The notes: generated from the sequence alone by a model not told the origin. DNA of 64,000 nucleotides from Asticcacaulis sp. YBE204 (GCF_000495855.1 NZ_AWGF01000003.1:186001-250000); one strand, 5' to 3'. Counted from the stretch's first letter, positions 33,620 through 42,894 are shown. Made by a program: numbers and translations.

Positions 33620-33681
33620 TCTATAGGAGAAATCTTGCTCCTATTTAGGCGCTTCCCGGCCTTTGCGCTACATTTAGTTCG

Positions 33682-34971
33682 TTAATTTTGAGGGGGCGGC
33701 GTCTGGGCCAAGGTTTCCGGCGCCGGCTGGATCACGATCGGTTTCTGCGCCGGGACATAGGGCAGCGGCCCGTCGCGCTGTTCGATCTGAGGCGTCTGGA
33801 TCGGCGCCGGGGCCTGATCGGTTACAGGCGCGGCGTTAGGCGGCTTGAGGGGCTGACGCGTGCCACCCGCCGCGCCGGGCTGGGCATCCATCAGTTTTGC
33901 CGTGGCCGCCGCCTTGGCGTTGAGCTTCGAGATCGGCGTGGCGTTGAGACTGCCCGCGCCGCCGGAATAGGTATCCATCATCCCGGCGAATTCGCCGTTG
34001 TAATAGACTTCGATCGCCTTGGGGTCGCCGACATCGACGATCAGCGGGATGCTCGACACCTGAGGAATGCGATAGGCCTCGCCCGCCCCCAGCTGGCGCG
34101 CGAAATAGACGGTTCCATCGGGACCGCGCATGACCAGATTGACGCTTCTCGCGGCCTGAATCGTTACGGCGGACTCCGCGGGGATCGCCCCATAGACGGC
34201 ACCGCGCGGATTGAAGGCCTTGCGCATCTGAAGCGCTTCGGCGGCCGGGGCGACCTGATTGTTCTGGGCCGCGCGCTCGGCATCGATGGCGGCAAAGCCT
34301 TCCTCAAGACCGGGCGTGTAATAGGGTACGGGCACGTCCTGATCCTTGGGCGCCGCCGCCGACTGCGTCAGTTGCAGGGCATCGCGCACCAGCGGCACGC
34401 CCGGCGACCACTGGCGCGAGGTCAGGTCATTGCCCGCCGCCTGGCCTGTCCCGCCTTCGGGGGTACGCTGGAACAGGTTCCACGCCACGACCGCCACGAT
34501 GACTCCCAGCGCAATGCCGCCATAGACCTTGTAATTGGGCTTGAGATCCTCGAACGCCGAGCCCACGGGGGCGCGCAGGCGATCCGACTGCGGGTCGGCA
34601 AACGACCGCTTGAACATGTCGGCCAGCATTTCCTCGTCCAGCCCCAGCGCCTTGGCATAGGCCTTCACATAGCCGATCGAAAAGGCCCGCGACGGCAACT
34701 GGTCGTAGGCGGTTTCTTCAAGCGCTTCGAGGTAGGCGCGGCGCACACGGGTGATGTCGGCGACCTGCGCCAGCGAATAGCCCTGCGCCTCGCGCGTATA
34801 GCGCAGGATATGGGCCAGGGCGTGCGGATCGGCGGCCAGTTCTTCGGCGCGCGCGCGCCCACCGGCCATGGCCTGACCCTGCGCGGCGGCGGCGGCGTCG
34901 CGTTCGGCGGTCAGGAACAGGCCCGTATAGGCCTCGTCCTCAAGCACCGTGATGTTGTCCTGCGTCGCCAT
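33682..34971 (-). CDS. RodZ-like protein: cytoplasmic HTH, membrane segment, periplasmic domain
   Basis: 429 residues from the ATG at 34971 (MATQDNITVLEDEAYTGLFL); an upstream ATG at 35034 is unlikely. The RodZ-type HTH is at about 60-125 (TREAQGYSLAQVADITRVRR, AYLEALEETAYDQLPSRAFS). One TM segment lies at about 170-190 (YKVYGGIALGVIVAVVAWNL). The periplasmic DUF4115 domain is at about 270-355 (VTIQAARSVNLVMRGPDGTV), with a Pro/Gln-rich tail. RodZ links the MreB cytoskeleton to cell-wall elongation. Its position upstream of ispG fits many alphaproteobacteria. Confidence 0.88.
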   Translation of the reverse strand: MATQDNITVLEDEAYTGLFLTAERDAAAAAQGQAMAGGRARAEELAADPHALAHILRYTREAQGYSLAQVADITRVRRAYLEALEETAYDQLPSRAFSIGYVKAYAKALGLDEEMLADMFKRSFADPQSDRLRAPVGSAFEDLKPNYKVYGGIALGVIVAVVAWNLFQRTPEGGTGQAAGNDLTSRQWSPGVPLVRDALQLTQSAAAPKDQDVPVPYYTPGLEEGFAAIDAERAAQNNQVAPAAEALQMRKAFNPRGAVYGAIPAESAVTIQAARSVNLVMRGPDGTVYFARQLGAGEAYRIPQVSSIPLIVDVGDPKAIEVYYNGEFAGMMDTYSGGAGSLNATPISKLNAKAAATAKLMDAQPGAAGGTRQPLKPPNAAPVTDQAPAPIQTPQIEQRDGPLPYVPAQKPIVIQPAPETLAQTPPPQN

Positions 34972-35134
34972 TGAATCCGTCTTACTCGTACTGCACTGCC
35001 GCACGACCAAAACACAGGCCATGCCCCAAATCAATACGCCAGAAGCCTATTCCTGCCCTGTGTGCAAAACCATTGCCGAACGCGCCAACTCGGCCTAGAA
35101 GATTTTCACCGTATTCCCTGTGTAAGGATGTTTC

Positions 35135-35551
35135 ATGCCCGCTGCTTTCGACGATTTGTGGATCGGTCAGGTCGCCTCCATCGGCGCCGGTGTCGTGTCT
35201 CAGGAGGATCTCGACAAATTTTGCAGCACCTATGCCCCCGGCTGGAACACGCAGGACGGTCTGCCTGACGCGCTGATCTTCACCCTGTGGTCGCGACTTG
35301 AAACCGAAGCGGCGACGACGTGGCCGCAGACCAAGCGCCTTGCCGTCGATGCCCTGCGCTGGTCGCGCAATCCCCCGGCGGGCGAGTTGCTGCGCGGGCG
35401 GCTGACCATAATGGGCAAGGACGCGGTCGGCGACACCAAGGGCGTCGTCATCGCCCAGCACGATCTGCTGGATGAGGCGGGCCGACTGGTCTTTTCGTGC
35501 CTGACGCGGACGGTGTTCCAGCGCAATCCGATGGCCCCTGAAGCAGATTAA
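35135..35551 (+). CDS. Hotdog-fold (MaoC-like) protein
   Basis: 138 residues. GQVASIGAGVVSQEDLDKFC opens a hotdog-type fold, and TKGVVIAQHDLLDEAGRLVF resembles the central helix-strand region of MaoC-like or thioesterase-like proteins. Catalytic residues cannot be assigned with certainty. No signal peptide. It is transcribed divergently from the RodZ-like gene and ends at a bidirectional terminator shared with sapC. Function unknown; an acyl-thioester role is possible. Confidence 0.65.
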   Translation: MPAAFDDLWIGQVASIGAGVVSQEDLDKFCSTYAPGWNTQDGLPDALIFTLWSRLETEAATTWPQTKRLAVDALRWSRNPPAGELLRGRLTIMGKDAVGDTKGVVIAQHDLLDEAGRLVFSCLTRTVFQRNPMAPEAD

Positions 35552-35578
35552 GCTTTAAGATTTGACCACGAAAAACAA

Positions 35579-35612
35579 AACCCCGGAAGCGACAGCCTCC
35601 GGGGTTTGTTAT
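35579..35612. terminator. Bidirectional terminator between hotdog and sapC genes
   Basis: The stem CCCCGGA / TCCGGGG around a 10-nt loop has A-rich sequence on the left and T-rich sequence on the right, serving both convergent genes. Confidence 0.8.
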
Positions 35613-35631
35613 TTTAACACGGCAATCAGCC

Positions 35632-36426
35632 TTAGTTGACGGTCGCGCCGCCGAGGCCCTGATTGCGCTCGATCGTCAGAGCGATCAACTTGTCCCAGGC
35701 CAGCAGCGAGGTCAGGTGCGCATAGATGTGCATCAGGGCGCCGTTGTCGCGCAGTTCGACCAGCTTTTCGCCCGACAGCTTGTTCAGCTTTTCTTCGTCG
35801 ATGGCGAAATATTCGGCGATCTTTTGCGGCTCGCCCGGCGTGCCGTCCGGATTGGCCGGGCGGTAGATGGTTTCGCGCGGGGCGAACAGGTCGAGTTCCT
35901 TGAGCAGGCCGACGAAGGATTCCGTGCGGCGGCGCTCGTTCTCGAAGTCCGAGCAAAACTGCATGGCGTTCTCGACGAAGGCCGACGGCTTGTCGCCTTC
36001 GAAGAAGGGCACGTCCGGATTGTTGGCGGTGACGACCGGCGATTGCGTGTCGACGCAGAGGATCAGGCGCTCGGCCTGCTCGTCATTGGCAAAGACGAAC
36101 GGATAGCGGCGGGCAAACGCCGGCAGGTAAGCGTCCGAACGGAAGACGCCTTCGGGCGACACGAACATGTTCTGACCGGCGGCCAGACCCATCGCCGCGA
36201 CCGGCATCATGGATTCGCCGATGAAGACGATCGGGTAGCTCAGCGACGCCGCCGGGAATTCGGCGACCGTCAGCGGCACGACATTGGTTTCCGCCACGAA
36301 GGCGTGCGGCGTGGCCGATGCGCTGATGCCGAGCGAACCGTGGGCTTCCACGCTCAAGGGCTCGGGGTTCTTGTAAAACAGCACGTTCCCTGTGAGGAGG
36401 TTTTGATCAGACGGAGCTTGTTCCAT
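35632..36426 (-). CDS. SapC-family protein
   Basis: 264 residues matching the SapC family throughout: LLTGNVLFYKNPEPLSVEAH, NVVPLTVAEFPAASLSYPIV, RSDAYLPAFARRYPFVFAND, LILCVDTQSP and FCSDFENERRRTESFVGLLK. The name comes from a Campylobacter surface-layer locus, but in Caulobacterales the gene commonly lies beside TonB-dependent receptor and glycan-use genes and its molecular role is unclear. A TonB receptor gene lies upstream on the same strand, separated by 280 bp holding a palindromic element. Confidence 0.9.
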   Translation of the reverse strand: MEQAPSDQNLLTGNVLFYKNPEPLSVEAHGSLGISASATPHAFVAETNVVPLTVAEFPAASLSYPIVFIGESMMPVAAMGLAAGQNMFVSPEGVFRSDAYLPAFARRYPFVFANDEQAERLILCVDTQSPVVTANNPDVPFFEGDKPSAFVENAMQFCSDFENERRRTESFVGLLKELDLFAPRETIYRPANPDGTPGEPQKIAEYFAIDEEKLNKLSGEKLVELRDNGALMHIYAHLTSLLAWDKLIALTIERNQGLGGATVN

Positions 36427-36548
36427 GGTCGCTCTTTATCGGTAAGGTTTAAAAACTGAAGGAACATCGCTTCTAGCCCATGCCTGCGGGGGGACGCAAG
36501 CGGCACATCGGTTTGAGAGAAAGCAAAATGCGAGATTCGCCTGCTCTG

Positions 36549-36702
36549 CCTCCTCCCTATCGAGCCATAGGCGAAGATGGGGAGGTGGATTTTGGCGCGA
36601 AGCCACAAAAGACGGAGAGGGCGAAGCATACGGCGTCACCCCCCTCCACCACTCGCTAGCGCTCGCGGTCCCCCTCCCCATGCCTCCGGCACAGGGAGGA
36701 GA
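36549..36702. repeat. Two-ended palindromic element, CTCCTCCCT family, copy 2
   Basis: 154 bp bounded by CCTCCTCCCT and AGGGAGGAG, with inner GATGGGGAGGTGG and CCCCCTCCACC segments. It starts about 6 nt after the stop of the TonB receptor gene (reading leftward). Confidence 0.78.
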
Positions 36703-36707
36703 AGACA

Positions 36708-38726
36708 TCAGAACCGGTACGTCAAACCCGCACGCAGGTTACGCGCCGCGCCGACCATGATGTCCTTTTGCACCGAGGTATGCTCGCGCACCTCTTCGTC
36801 GGTCACGTTGCGCAGTTCGGCGAACAGCGAGACGTTTTTATTGACCCAGTACGAACCGAACAGATTGACCGTTGTATAACCGTCGGTCGGTAGCTCGAAC
36901 TCGGCCAGATCCTTATCGGCGGCCTGAACGTGACGCACCTCGATATGGGTCTTCCAGCGCTCGCCCTCGTAACCGACCGTCGCGGTCAGGGCCGACGGCG
37001 AAATGCGGGCGATATTGCCCAGATCGCTTTCGCCCTTCACGTAGTCGTAAGCCAGATCAAGGCGCACGACGCGCGCGCCCTGGCTCCACAGATTGACGCC
37101 GCCTTCGAGCTCGAAGCCGTAGAATTCGGCATCGGTCTGGACGTAGCGATAGACCGGCAAACCGTCTTCCTCGTCACCGGTCGGGCGCAGGTCGATGAAG
37201 CCGTCGAAGGTCGACGTATAGAGGTGAGCATCGAACGTAAACGCCGAGTGCTGATCCATCAGCCAGTGGCCGGTGGCCTCAAGGCTGTAGCCGACTTCGG
37301 AATCCAGCGTCCGGCTGCCGATCTCATAGGCCCCGGTTCCGGCGTGCGGGCCGTCGGCCAGCAGTTCGACGTCGGACGGTGCGCGCTCCGACCGCGTCAG
37401 GCTCAGGCCGAAGAAGGCGTGGTCCGACGGCTTGTAGAAGCCGCCCAGTGAGGCCGAGATATTGTCGAAATCTTTCGAGAACCCCGCTGCCGTAATTTCC
37501 TTGCGGTCGAAGCGCGCCCCGCCTTCGACGCCCCAGCCGCCCTTATCGAGGCGATATTGTGCATAGACACCCGCTTCGTCGGTCGTGGTCGAGGGCACGA
37601 AAGCCTCAGCGCCCACGGCTTCGAAATCGCGCGACAACAGGTTGAAGCCGACCGCGCCGGACACGTCGCCCATCTTTGAGCGCAGCAGGTTGACGCGGAC
37701 TTCATGGCCGGTGGAGAAGAACTGAGTCCCCGTCTCGTCGCCCTCGAATTCGGTATGGTGATAATCCGTATAGCCCGCATCGGCGGTCAGCTTGTTGAAG
37801 CCCGCGACATCGACATTGAACGACGAGCGGACATCGTAACGCGTCTGTTTCAGGCCGATGGTGACCGGGCCTTCCGCGTCTTCGCCCTCGTGTTCGTGAC
37901 CCGGCACGCCGTACAGCGTATCGGTTTGCTTGACGCCGAAGCCGACAAAGCCGAAGTCACCGATATAGGACAGGCCCGCCCCGTAGGTTTTCAGATCGAC
38001 GGCGGAATTGGCCTGATGATCCGAGGTGTCCGGCGCTTCGCCTTCGGCATCGATCAAGCGGCGCGATTCCGGCCCGACCGGGGTTTCATAGTCGTCGCTT
38101 GTGCGCTTCACGGCATCGAAAGCGAAGACCCACGGTCCCTGCCCGACCTTGGCGTTGAGGCCCAGTTGCTTGCCGTTATCGACGCTGGAAGCCTGAGCCG
38201 TAAAGCGGCCCTCGACGCCGTCCTTCGCCACTGTGGTCGGGATACGGTCGTCGATGATATTGACGATGCCGCCGATAGCGTTGCCGCCGTAGATCAGGGC
38301 CGATGGGCCGCGCAGGACTTCGATGCGCTGAGCCTCCATCGGATCGGTCGCCGTGGCGTGGTCGGGCGACACCGCCGAAGCGTCCACCGCGCCCATACCG
38401 TTGTTCAGCACCAGCACGCGGAAGCCGTCGAGGCCGCGGATGACCGGGCGGCTGGCCCCCGGCGCGAAGGCCGAGGAGCGCACGCCCGGCAGCGTCGCCA
38501 GCATGTCGCCGAGGCCCTGCGCGGGTTTCTGGTCGATGGCGGCGCGGTTCAGCACGTCGACATTGCTCATCAGGGCGTCTTTCGACACGCCATAGGCCGT
38601 GCCGGTGACGATAACCTCGGTGATCTCCTCGTCTTTTTTGGGGGCGTCCTGAGCGGCGGCAGCGCTCGCAAAGGCAAGAACGGACAGGCTGGTGGTCAGG
38701 GTCAGCAGCGTGCGGGACATAGACAT
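36708..38726 (-). CDS. ZnuD-like TonB-dependent receptor, probably for zinc
   Basis: 672 residues from the ATG at 38726 (MSMSRTLLTLTTSLSVLAFA, signal peptide ending AAAAQ). The plug domain has the TonB-box region EEITEVIVTGTAYG and PVIRGLDGFRVLVLNNGMGA, then GPSALIYGGNAIGGIVNIID. The beta-barrel ends in NLRAGLTYRF with a terminal aromatic residue. The loop GVPGHEHEGEDAEGP is His/acid-rich, as in zinc-uptake receptors of the ZnuD type. A Zur-box palindrome lies 66 bp upstream and the Zur gene is divergent, so zinc-starvation control is likely. Confidence 0.9.
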   Translation of the reverse strand: MSMSRTLLTLTTSLSVLAFASAAAAQDAPKKDEEITEVIVTGTAYGVSKDALMSNVDVLNRAAIDQKPAQGLGDMLATLPGVRSSAFAPGASRPVIRGLDGFRVLVLNNGMGAVDASAVSPDHATATDPMEAQRIEVLRGPSALIYGGNAIGGIVNIIDDRIPTTVAKDGVEGRFTAQASSVDNGKQLGLNAKVGQGPWVFAFDAVKRTSDDYETPVGPESRRLIDAEGEAPDTSDHQANSAVDLKTYGAGLSYIGDFGFVGFGVKQTDTLYGVPGHEHEGEDAEGPVTIGLKQTRYDVRSSFNVDVAGFNKLTADAGYTDYHHTEFEGDETGTQFFSTGHEVRVNLLRSKMGDVSGAVGFNLLSRDFEAVGAEAFVPSTTTDEAGVYAQYRLDKGGWGVEGGARFDRKEITAAGFSKDFDNISASLGGFYKPSDHAFFGLSLTRSERAPSDVELLADGPHAGTGAYEIGSRTLDSEVGYSLEATGHWLMDQHSAFTFDAHLYTSTFDGFIDLRPTGDEEDGLPVYRYVQTDAEFYGFELEGGVNLWSQGARVVRLDLAYDYVKGESDLGNIARISPSALTATVGYEGERWKTHIEVRHVQAADKDLAEFELPTDGYTTVNLFGSYWVNKNVSLFAELRNVTDEEVREHTSVQKDIMVGAARNLRAGLTYRF

Positions 38727-38791
38727 TCGGGGAGGCTCCAGAGATAGCAGAACGGGCGCAAACACACAGATACGCCCTAGATTTACCTCAC

Positions 38792-38806
38792 TGTTATGTA
38801 ATAACA
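38792..38806. promoter_or_regulatory. Candidate Zur box upstream of the ZnuD-like receptor
   Basis: The perfect 6-3-6 palindrome TGTTAT-GTA-ATAACA matches the alphaproteobacterial Zur motif (GTTATnnnATAAC). It lies 66 bp upstream of the receptor start. Confidence 0.75.
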
Positions 38807-38867
38807 TAATTCATGTCAAGCGAGCTTTCGCCTGAATATTGCTTATCGACACGAGTCTCCCTACATA

Positions 38868-39134
38868 AGGGTCCGTACTCGATTAGGATTTGAGGCGTGA
38901 TATGAGTGAAATGAGTCCAGTTTCAGGAGCAAAAACGAAGGAAGAGCCGCCCCTTTCAAGTTTTTGCGACGCCAAAATGGACGCTTTTCACCATACCCTT
39001 TCAGGGCGCGGCGAAATTTGTGCCCGGATACGTCGTCTGTCGCTTGTGGAGTTCACTCCACGGCGCGCCAAACTCCTGCCCGGGCACAAATTTCGCGTCG
39101 CGTCACGCCCGAAACCTAATCGAGTACGGACCCT
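38868..39134. repeat. 267-bp MITE-like nested palindrome between receptor and zur genes
   Basis: Outer arms of 20 bp (38868-38887 and 39115-39134, AGGGTCCGTACTCGATTAGG and its reverse complement) are perfect, and similarity continues inward for about 12 bp. A second, inner perfect 17-bp pair (GCGAAATTTGTGCCCGG at 39011-39027 and its complement at 39080-39096) encloses a hairpin GTGGAGT-TC-ACTCCAC. No coding frame is apparent. The right arm ends 3 nt before the zur ATG. Confidence 0.75.
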
Positions 39135-39137
39135 GAC

Positions 39138-39632
39138 ATGAGCACGGCCTGCGATCACGATCACGACCATCATGACCACCATCTCGATGCCGGGGGCGTA
39201 GAAGCGCGTCTGGCCGAGGCGCGTAAGCTGTGCGAGGCGCAGGGCGAGCGCATGACCGCGCCGCGTCAGCGGACCCTGGAACTGATCCTCAGCCAGAACG
39301 CGCCGATGAAGGCCTACGACGTCATCGATCGCTTCCACCCCGACGGCGCGGCCAAGCCGCCGACCGTCTATCGTGCGCTGGGTTTCCTTGAACAGATGGG
39401 CCTGATCCACCGCATCGAGAGCCTCAACGCATTTGTGGCCTGCCAGGGTCATGACCACGACCATGATCACCCGGAACCCCACTCGGCGGCGTTTCTGCTG
39501 TGCGAGTGCTGCGGGCAGAGCGAGGAAGTCATGCTCGACCTCAGCAGCATCGATCGCAAGGCGGCCGCCAGCGGGTTCAAAGTGCGGCGCATCACGCTTG
39601 AGGCCAAGGGCCTGTGCAAGGCCTGCCAGTAG
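39138..39632 (+). CDS. zur: Zinc uptake regulator Zur (Fur family)
   Basis: 164 residues. The N-terminal tail is unusually rich in His and Asp (MSTACDHDHDHHDHHLDAGG), followed by the Fur-type winged helix (LCEAQGERMTAPRQRTLELI, AKPPTVYRALGFLEQMGLIH). The dimerisation and metal-binding domain has HDHDHDHPEPHSAAFLLCEC, then CGQSEEV and a C-terminal CKAC; the two Cys pairs are the structural zinc site. It represses zinc-uptake genes when zinc is plentiful. The adjacent ZnuD-like receptor with a Zur box supports Zur over Fur. The ribosome binding site (GGA at 39128) lies inside the right arm of a palindrome. Confidence 0.92.
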   Translation: MSTACDHDHDHHDHHLDAGGVEARLAEARKLCEAQGERMTAPRQRTLELILSQNAPMKAYDVIDRFHPDGAAKPPTVYRALGFLEQMGLIHRIESLNAFVACQGHDHDHDHPEPHSAAFLLCECCGQSEEVMLDLSSIDRKAAASGFKVRRITLEAKGLCKACQ

Positions 39633-39804
39633 CGCGTTTTCGCCTGCCGCACGAAAAATCGTATTTCCTTTTATCCGGTTTTCTGCCTTTCTTGACGGCC
39701 CTGTATTAGGCTGTTCGCCCCTATTTGTGCCCCGATTTGTGCATTGCGTAAGAAAACCGTTCATACCTTTGGTTTAGATTGAGATCACAACCGAAAAGGT
39801 CACG

Positions 39805-41001
39805 ATGTCAGCCGCCACCTTGCAATCCCTCGATCCCGCCTCGTTGCGGACTATTCTGGACCTGCACGTCAAGTACAAGGCGGCGCGGGCGGGCGGGCAA
39901 CTGGCCAATTTCGCCTATATCGACCTGACGGGCGTCAATCTCGAAGGCGTGGACCTCAGCGACGCCATCTTCACCGGTGCCTGCCTCAACGGCGCGTCTC
40001 TGAAAGACGTCAATCTGACGCGCGCCAATCTGTTCGGGGTCGATCTGCGCAATGCCGATCTGCGGTTCGCCACGCTCGACCGCGCCGACCTGCGCGGGGC
40101 ATGTCTGCGCGGGGCCAATCTGACCGGGGCCAGCCTGATCCGCTGCGACCTGCGCGAAGGCCAGATCGCCTTCAAGGACGAAAAACACGGCCTGCGCCTG
40201 ATGAAGCACGAAAAGCGCGCCGGGGAACTCGACTACGCCATCCTGTCGGGAGCCGATTTGTCGGGCGCGCGGATGACCGGCACGATGGCTGTGTCCACCG
40301 ATTTCCGCGACGCCCAGCTCACCGGCGCGATCCTCAGCCACGCCAAGCTGCGCAACGCCTCGCTCGACGGCGCGAACCTGTCGGGCGCCAATATGTCCTC
40401 GGCCGATATTTCCGGCGCCTCGCTTAAAGGCGCGGTGATGGTCGACACCGACACCGCCGGGATGATGACCCAGGACGCCGACCTGAGCGACGTGCTCACC
40501 GCGCCGGTCAGCGTCTATATCGACAACGAACCGCTCGACGATCTGCTCGATGCCTATGAACTGTGGTGCAAGACCGGCGGGGCCAAGGGCGCGACCCAGA
40601 CCTTTGCCAGCATCGATTTCCGCGCCACCAAAACCCTGACCGGGCGCAACCTGACGGCGGCGCAGATGTCAGGCGCGATCCTCTATGGCATGGATATGCG
40701 CGGCATCCAGCTTCAGGGGGCGAACCTGTCGAACGCCGATCTGCGCGGCGCGAACCTCAGCGGGGCCGACCTGCGCGGGGCGCGGCTGGCCGGAGCCAAG
40801 ATGACCAAGGCCAATCTCGACGGAGCAGACCTGTCGCCGCTCAATCTGGGGGGCGACCGCCTGATGCGCACCGACATGACCGGCGCGATCCTCAACCATG
40901 CCAATCTGAGGAACGCCGACCTGACGCGCGCGCGGTTGCTCGAAGCCCGCCTCGACGAAGTCCGCGATCAAGGCTGCAACTATACGCTGGCCGAACGGTA
41001 A
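39805..41001 (+). CDS. Pentapeptide-repeat protein (paralog of 23419-24672)
   Basis: 398 residues with the same three-part plan as the minus-strand paralog: repeats at about 35-120 (YIDLTGVNLEGVDLSDAIFT), a second block at about 145-225, a non-repeat spacer (SVYIDNEPLDDLLDAYELWC) and a C-terminal block (LYGMDMRGIQLQGANLSNAD, LSPLNLGGDRLMRTDMTGAI). No signal peptide. Repeat-protein function cannot be deduced. The stop codon abuts that of the convergent galactosidase gene with no intergenic space. Confidence 0.9.
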   Translation: MSAATLQSLDPASLRTILDLHVKYKAARAGGQLANFAYIDLTGVNLEGVDLSDAIFTGACLNGASLKDVNLTRANLFGVDLRNADLRFATLDRADLRGACLRGANLTGASLIRCDLREGQIAFKDEKHGLRLMKHEKRAGELDYAILSGADLSGARMTGTMAVSTDFRDAQLTGAILSHAKLRNASLDGANLSGANMSSADISGASLKGAVMVDTDTAGMMTQDADLSDVLTAPVSVYIDNEPLDDLLDAYELWCKTGGAKGATQTFASIDFRATKTLTGRNLTAAQMSGAILYGMDMRGIQLQGANLSNADLRGANLSGADLRGARLAGAKMTKANLDGADLSPLNLGGDRLMRTDMTGAILNHANLRNADLTRARLLEARLDEVRDQGCNYTLAER

Positions 41002-42894
41002 TCATTTATCAAATCGCGCGTCGCCCCACACGGTGGAGACCGCCGCGTCCTTGTCGGCCTGCACGATCAGTTCGACGACCTTGACGCCCGCCACATCCGC
41101 CGTGAGTTCCGTCGCCGCCTCACCATAGGCCAACGGTTTCGACTCGGCCAATAAACGCCCGTCGCCATAGACCTGAAACGTCACGGCGGCCTTACGGTTG
41201 CGCGTCGCGGCATCGACGCCCACAGAGGCCACAAAGCGCCGGTATTCGCCGTTCGCCTGTACCTCCATCCGTGAGCCGGACAGGATACCGATCCCATAGG
41301 CAAAGGCCTTTTCGCCGACGGTCAGTTCGGTGCCGTAAGGGCTGGCGTCGGCCTGAGCGCCACCCCAGCCTGCGTACATCGGCGTGTCGCCGCCACGTCC
41401 GGCGCTGAGGCGCGTCGGCTGATAGATATGCGGATCGCCTTCCGGGAAGGGAATGCCGTCCGCCGCCACATTGATGCGCCCCGGGATTTCCGACAGATAG
41501 GTCCCCTGCCCCAGCCGGTGCGTGCCTTCCGCTTCGAAGACGAGGGTTTCATGCGCGCCCAGCGTAAATTTCTGACTGCCGGTAAAGGCGGGCAAGGTGT
41601 CCTTGGTCCAAAGATTGCGCAGGACCACCGGCTTTGCGGCATCGAACTTCAGGTCGCGCGCGGTCAGGGACACCGTTTTCGCCGCCTCGCTGCGGTTGAA
41701 CAGGGCGACGGCTGTCTTACCATTGCTCAGAGTCTTGACCAGAATCTGCACGTCGTCCGACCGATAGGCCAGCACGGCCTGATGGCCGCCTTTGTCCTGA
41801 TTGACGGCCACAAGGTCGGCATTGCCCCAGATATCGATCAGCGCTTTCGGCGCCCCGCGCAGGTCGTAGCCGATCAGCAGCGGTGCATTGAGCATGGCCC
41901 ACAGGGCGAAATGGCTCTTCGCTTCGGTCATGTGATTGACGTCGAAATCGCCCTTGCCGACAAACAGCATATCCGGATCGTTCCAACGCCCCGGTCCGGC
42001 GTACAAGGGCCGCGTCACGGCGCTATCGAACGAATGCAGCATCGAGCCCCAGGTCGGGTTGATGTCGTAGCTGGTGCGCCACAGATTGCCGACGTCCTTG
42101 CCCCAGGTCCGCACATCGGCGCGGCCCCACGAACAGATCGACAGGACGTAGTCGTTGTCGGGATTGTACTTGCGCAGGGAGTCCGCCACCTCGACATACA
42201 TGGCCTTGAGGTCTTCGGGCTTGTCGAGCGCCGGACGGTCTCTCGCGATCAGCGGTTCGCGGACGCGGTAACCGGGCGTGGTGATCACCTTGGCCGTCGC
42301 CGTATAATCGGCCACCCCGCAGGCATCGATCTTGATATAGTCGAAACCCCAGTCGGTGAAGAACAGCTTCAGGTCCTGATCGACGTGGCCTTCGAGGCCG
42401 ACTTCGCGTTCGGCCACCGTGCCTTCGGGCAGGTTCGGCGATTTCAGATCCCAGGCCTGCGAACAGGCATTGCGGCCGATCTCGGAATAGATCCCGGCCT
42501 TGAGCCCCATACTGTGCAGTTTGTCGGTGAACGGCCTGAAGCTCGTGTCTTTGCCCTTGATCGCCGCGCTGGGGAAGATCGCGGTGCGGATTTCCAGCCG
42601 CCCGTCGCTCTGCCGGCGCTTGAGCCACCAGCCGTCGTCGATATTGACATAGACGTAGCCGAGTTTCGCCAGCCCCGTATCGACCAGAGCTTCGGCGGCC
42701 CCCATGACCTTGTCTTCGGACACCTCGATGCGGAAGGCGTTGAACGAGTTCCAGCCCATCGGCGGGGTCTGCGCCTGCCCGGTCTGATGCGCGGTCCATT
42801 TGCCTGTGGGGGACAGCGGATCATCTGCCGCATGGGCCGTCAGCACAAGGCTCAGGCCAGCAAGGATCGACGTCGTCAACCAACGCAGCTTCAT
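41002..42894 (-). CDS. Secreted GH27 alpha-galactosidase with a C-terminal NPCBM domain
   Basis: 630 residues with a signal peptide (MKLRWLTTSILAGLSLVLTA, cleaved near AHA). The GH27 barrel has TPPMGWNSFNAF, YVYVNIDDGWW, FDYIKIDACG with the expected nucleophile aspartate, LSICSWGR, and GRWNDPDMLFVGKG with the probable acid/base aspartate. A beta-sandwich follows (about 390-460), then an NPCBM-type carbohydrate-binding domain at about 495-630 (KAFAYGIGILSGSRMEVQAN, FVASVGVDAA). It would release terminal alpha-galactose from plant or other glycans in the periplasm or outside the cell. An operator-like palindrome precedes it. Confidence 0.92.
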   Translation of the reverse strand: MKLRWLTTSILAGLSLVLTAHAADDPLSPTGKWTAHQTGQAQTPPMGWNSFNAFRIEVSEDKVMGAAEALVDTGLAKLGYVYVNIDDGWWLKRRQSDGRLEIRTAIFPSAAIKGKDTSFRPFTDKLHSMGLKAGIYSEIGRNACSQAWDLKSPNLPEGTVAEREVGLEGHVDQDLKLFFTDWGFDYIKIDACGVADYTATAKVITTPGYRVREPLIARDRPALDKPEDLKAMYVEVADSLRKYNPDNDYVLSICSWGRADVRTWGKDVGNLWRTSYDINPTWGSMLHSFDSAVTRPLYAGPGRWNDPDMLFVGKGDFDVNHMTEAKSHFALWAMLNAPLLIGYDLRGAPKALIDIWGNADLVAVNQDKGGHQAVLAYRSDDVQILVKTLSNGKTAVALFNRSEAAKTVSLTARDLKFDAAKPVVLRNLWTKDTLPAFTGSQKFTLGAHETLVFEAEGTHRLGQGTYLSEIPGRINVAADGIPFPEGDPHIYQPTRLSAGRGGDTPMYAGWGGAQADASPYGTELTVGEKAFAYGIGILSGSRMEVQANGEYRRFVASVGVDAATRNRKAAVTFQVYGDGRLLAESKPLAYGEAATELTADVAGVKVVELIVQADKDAAVSTVWGDARFDK

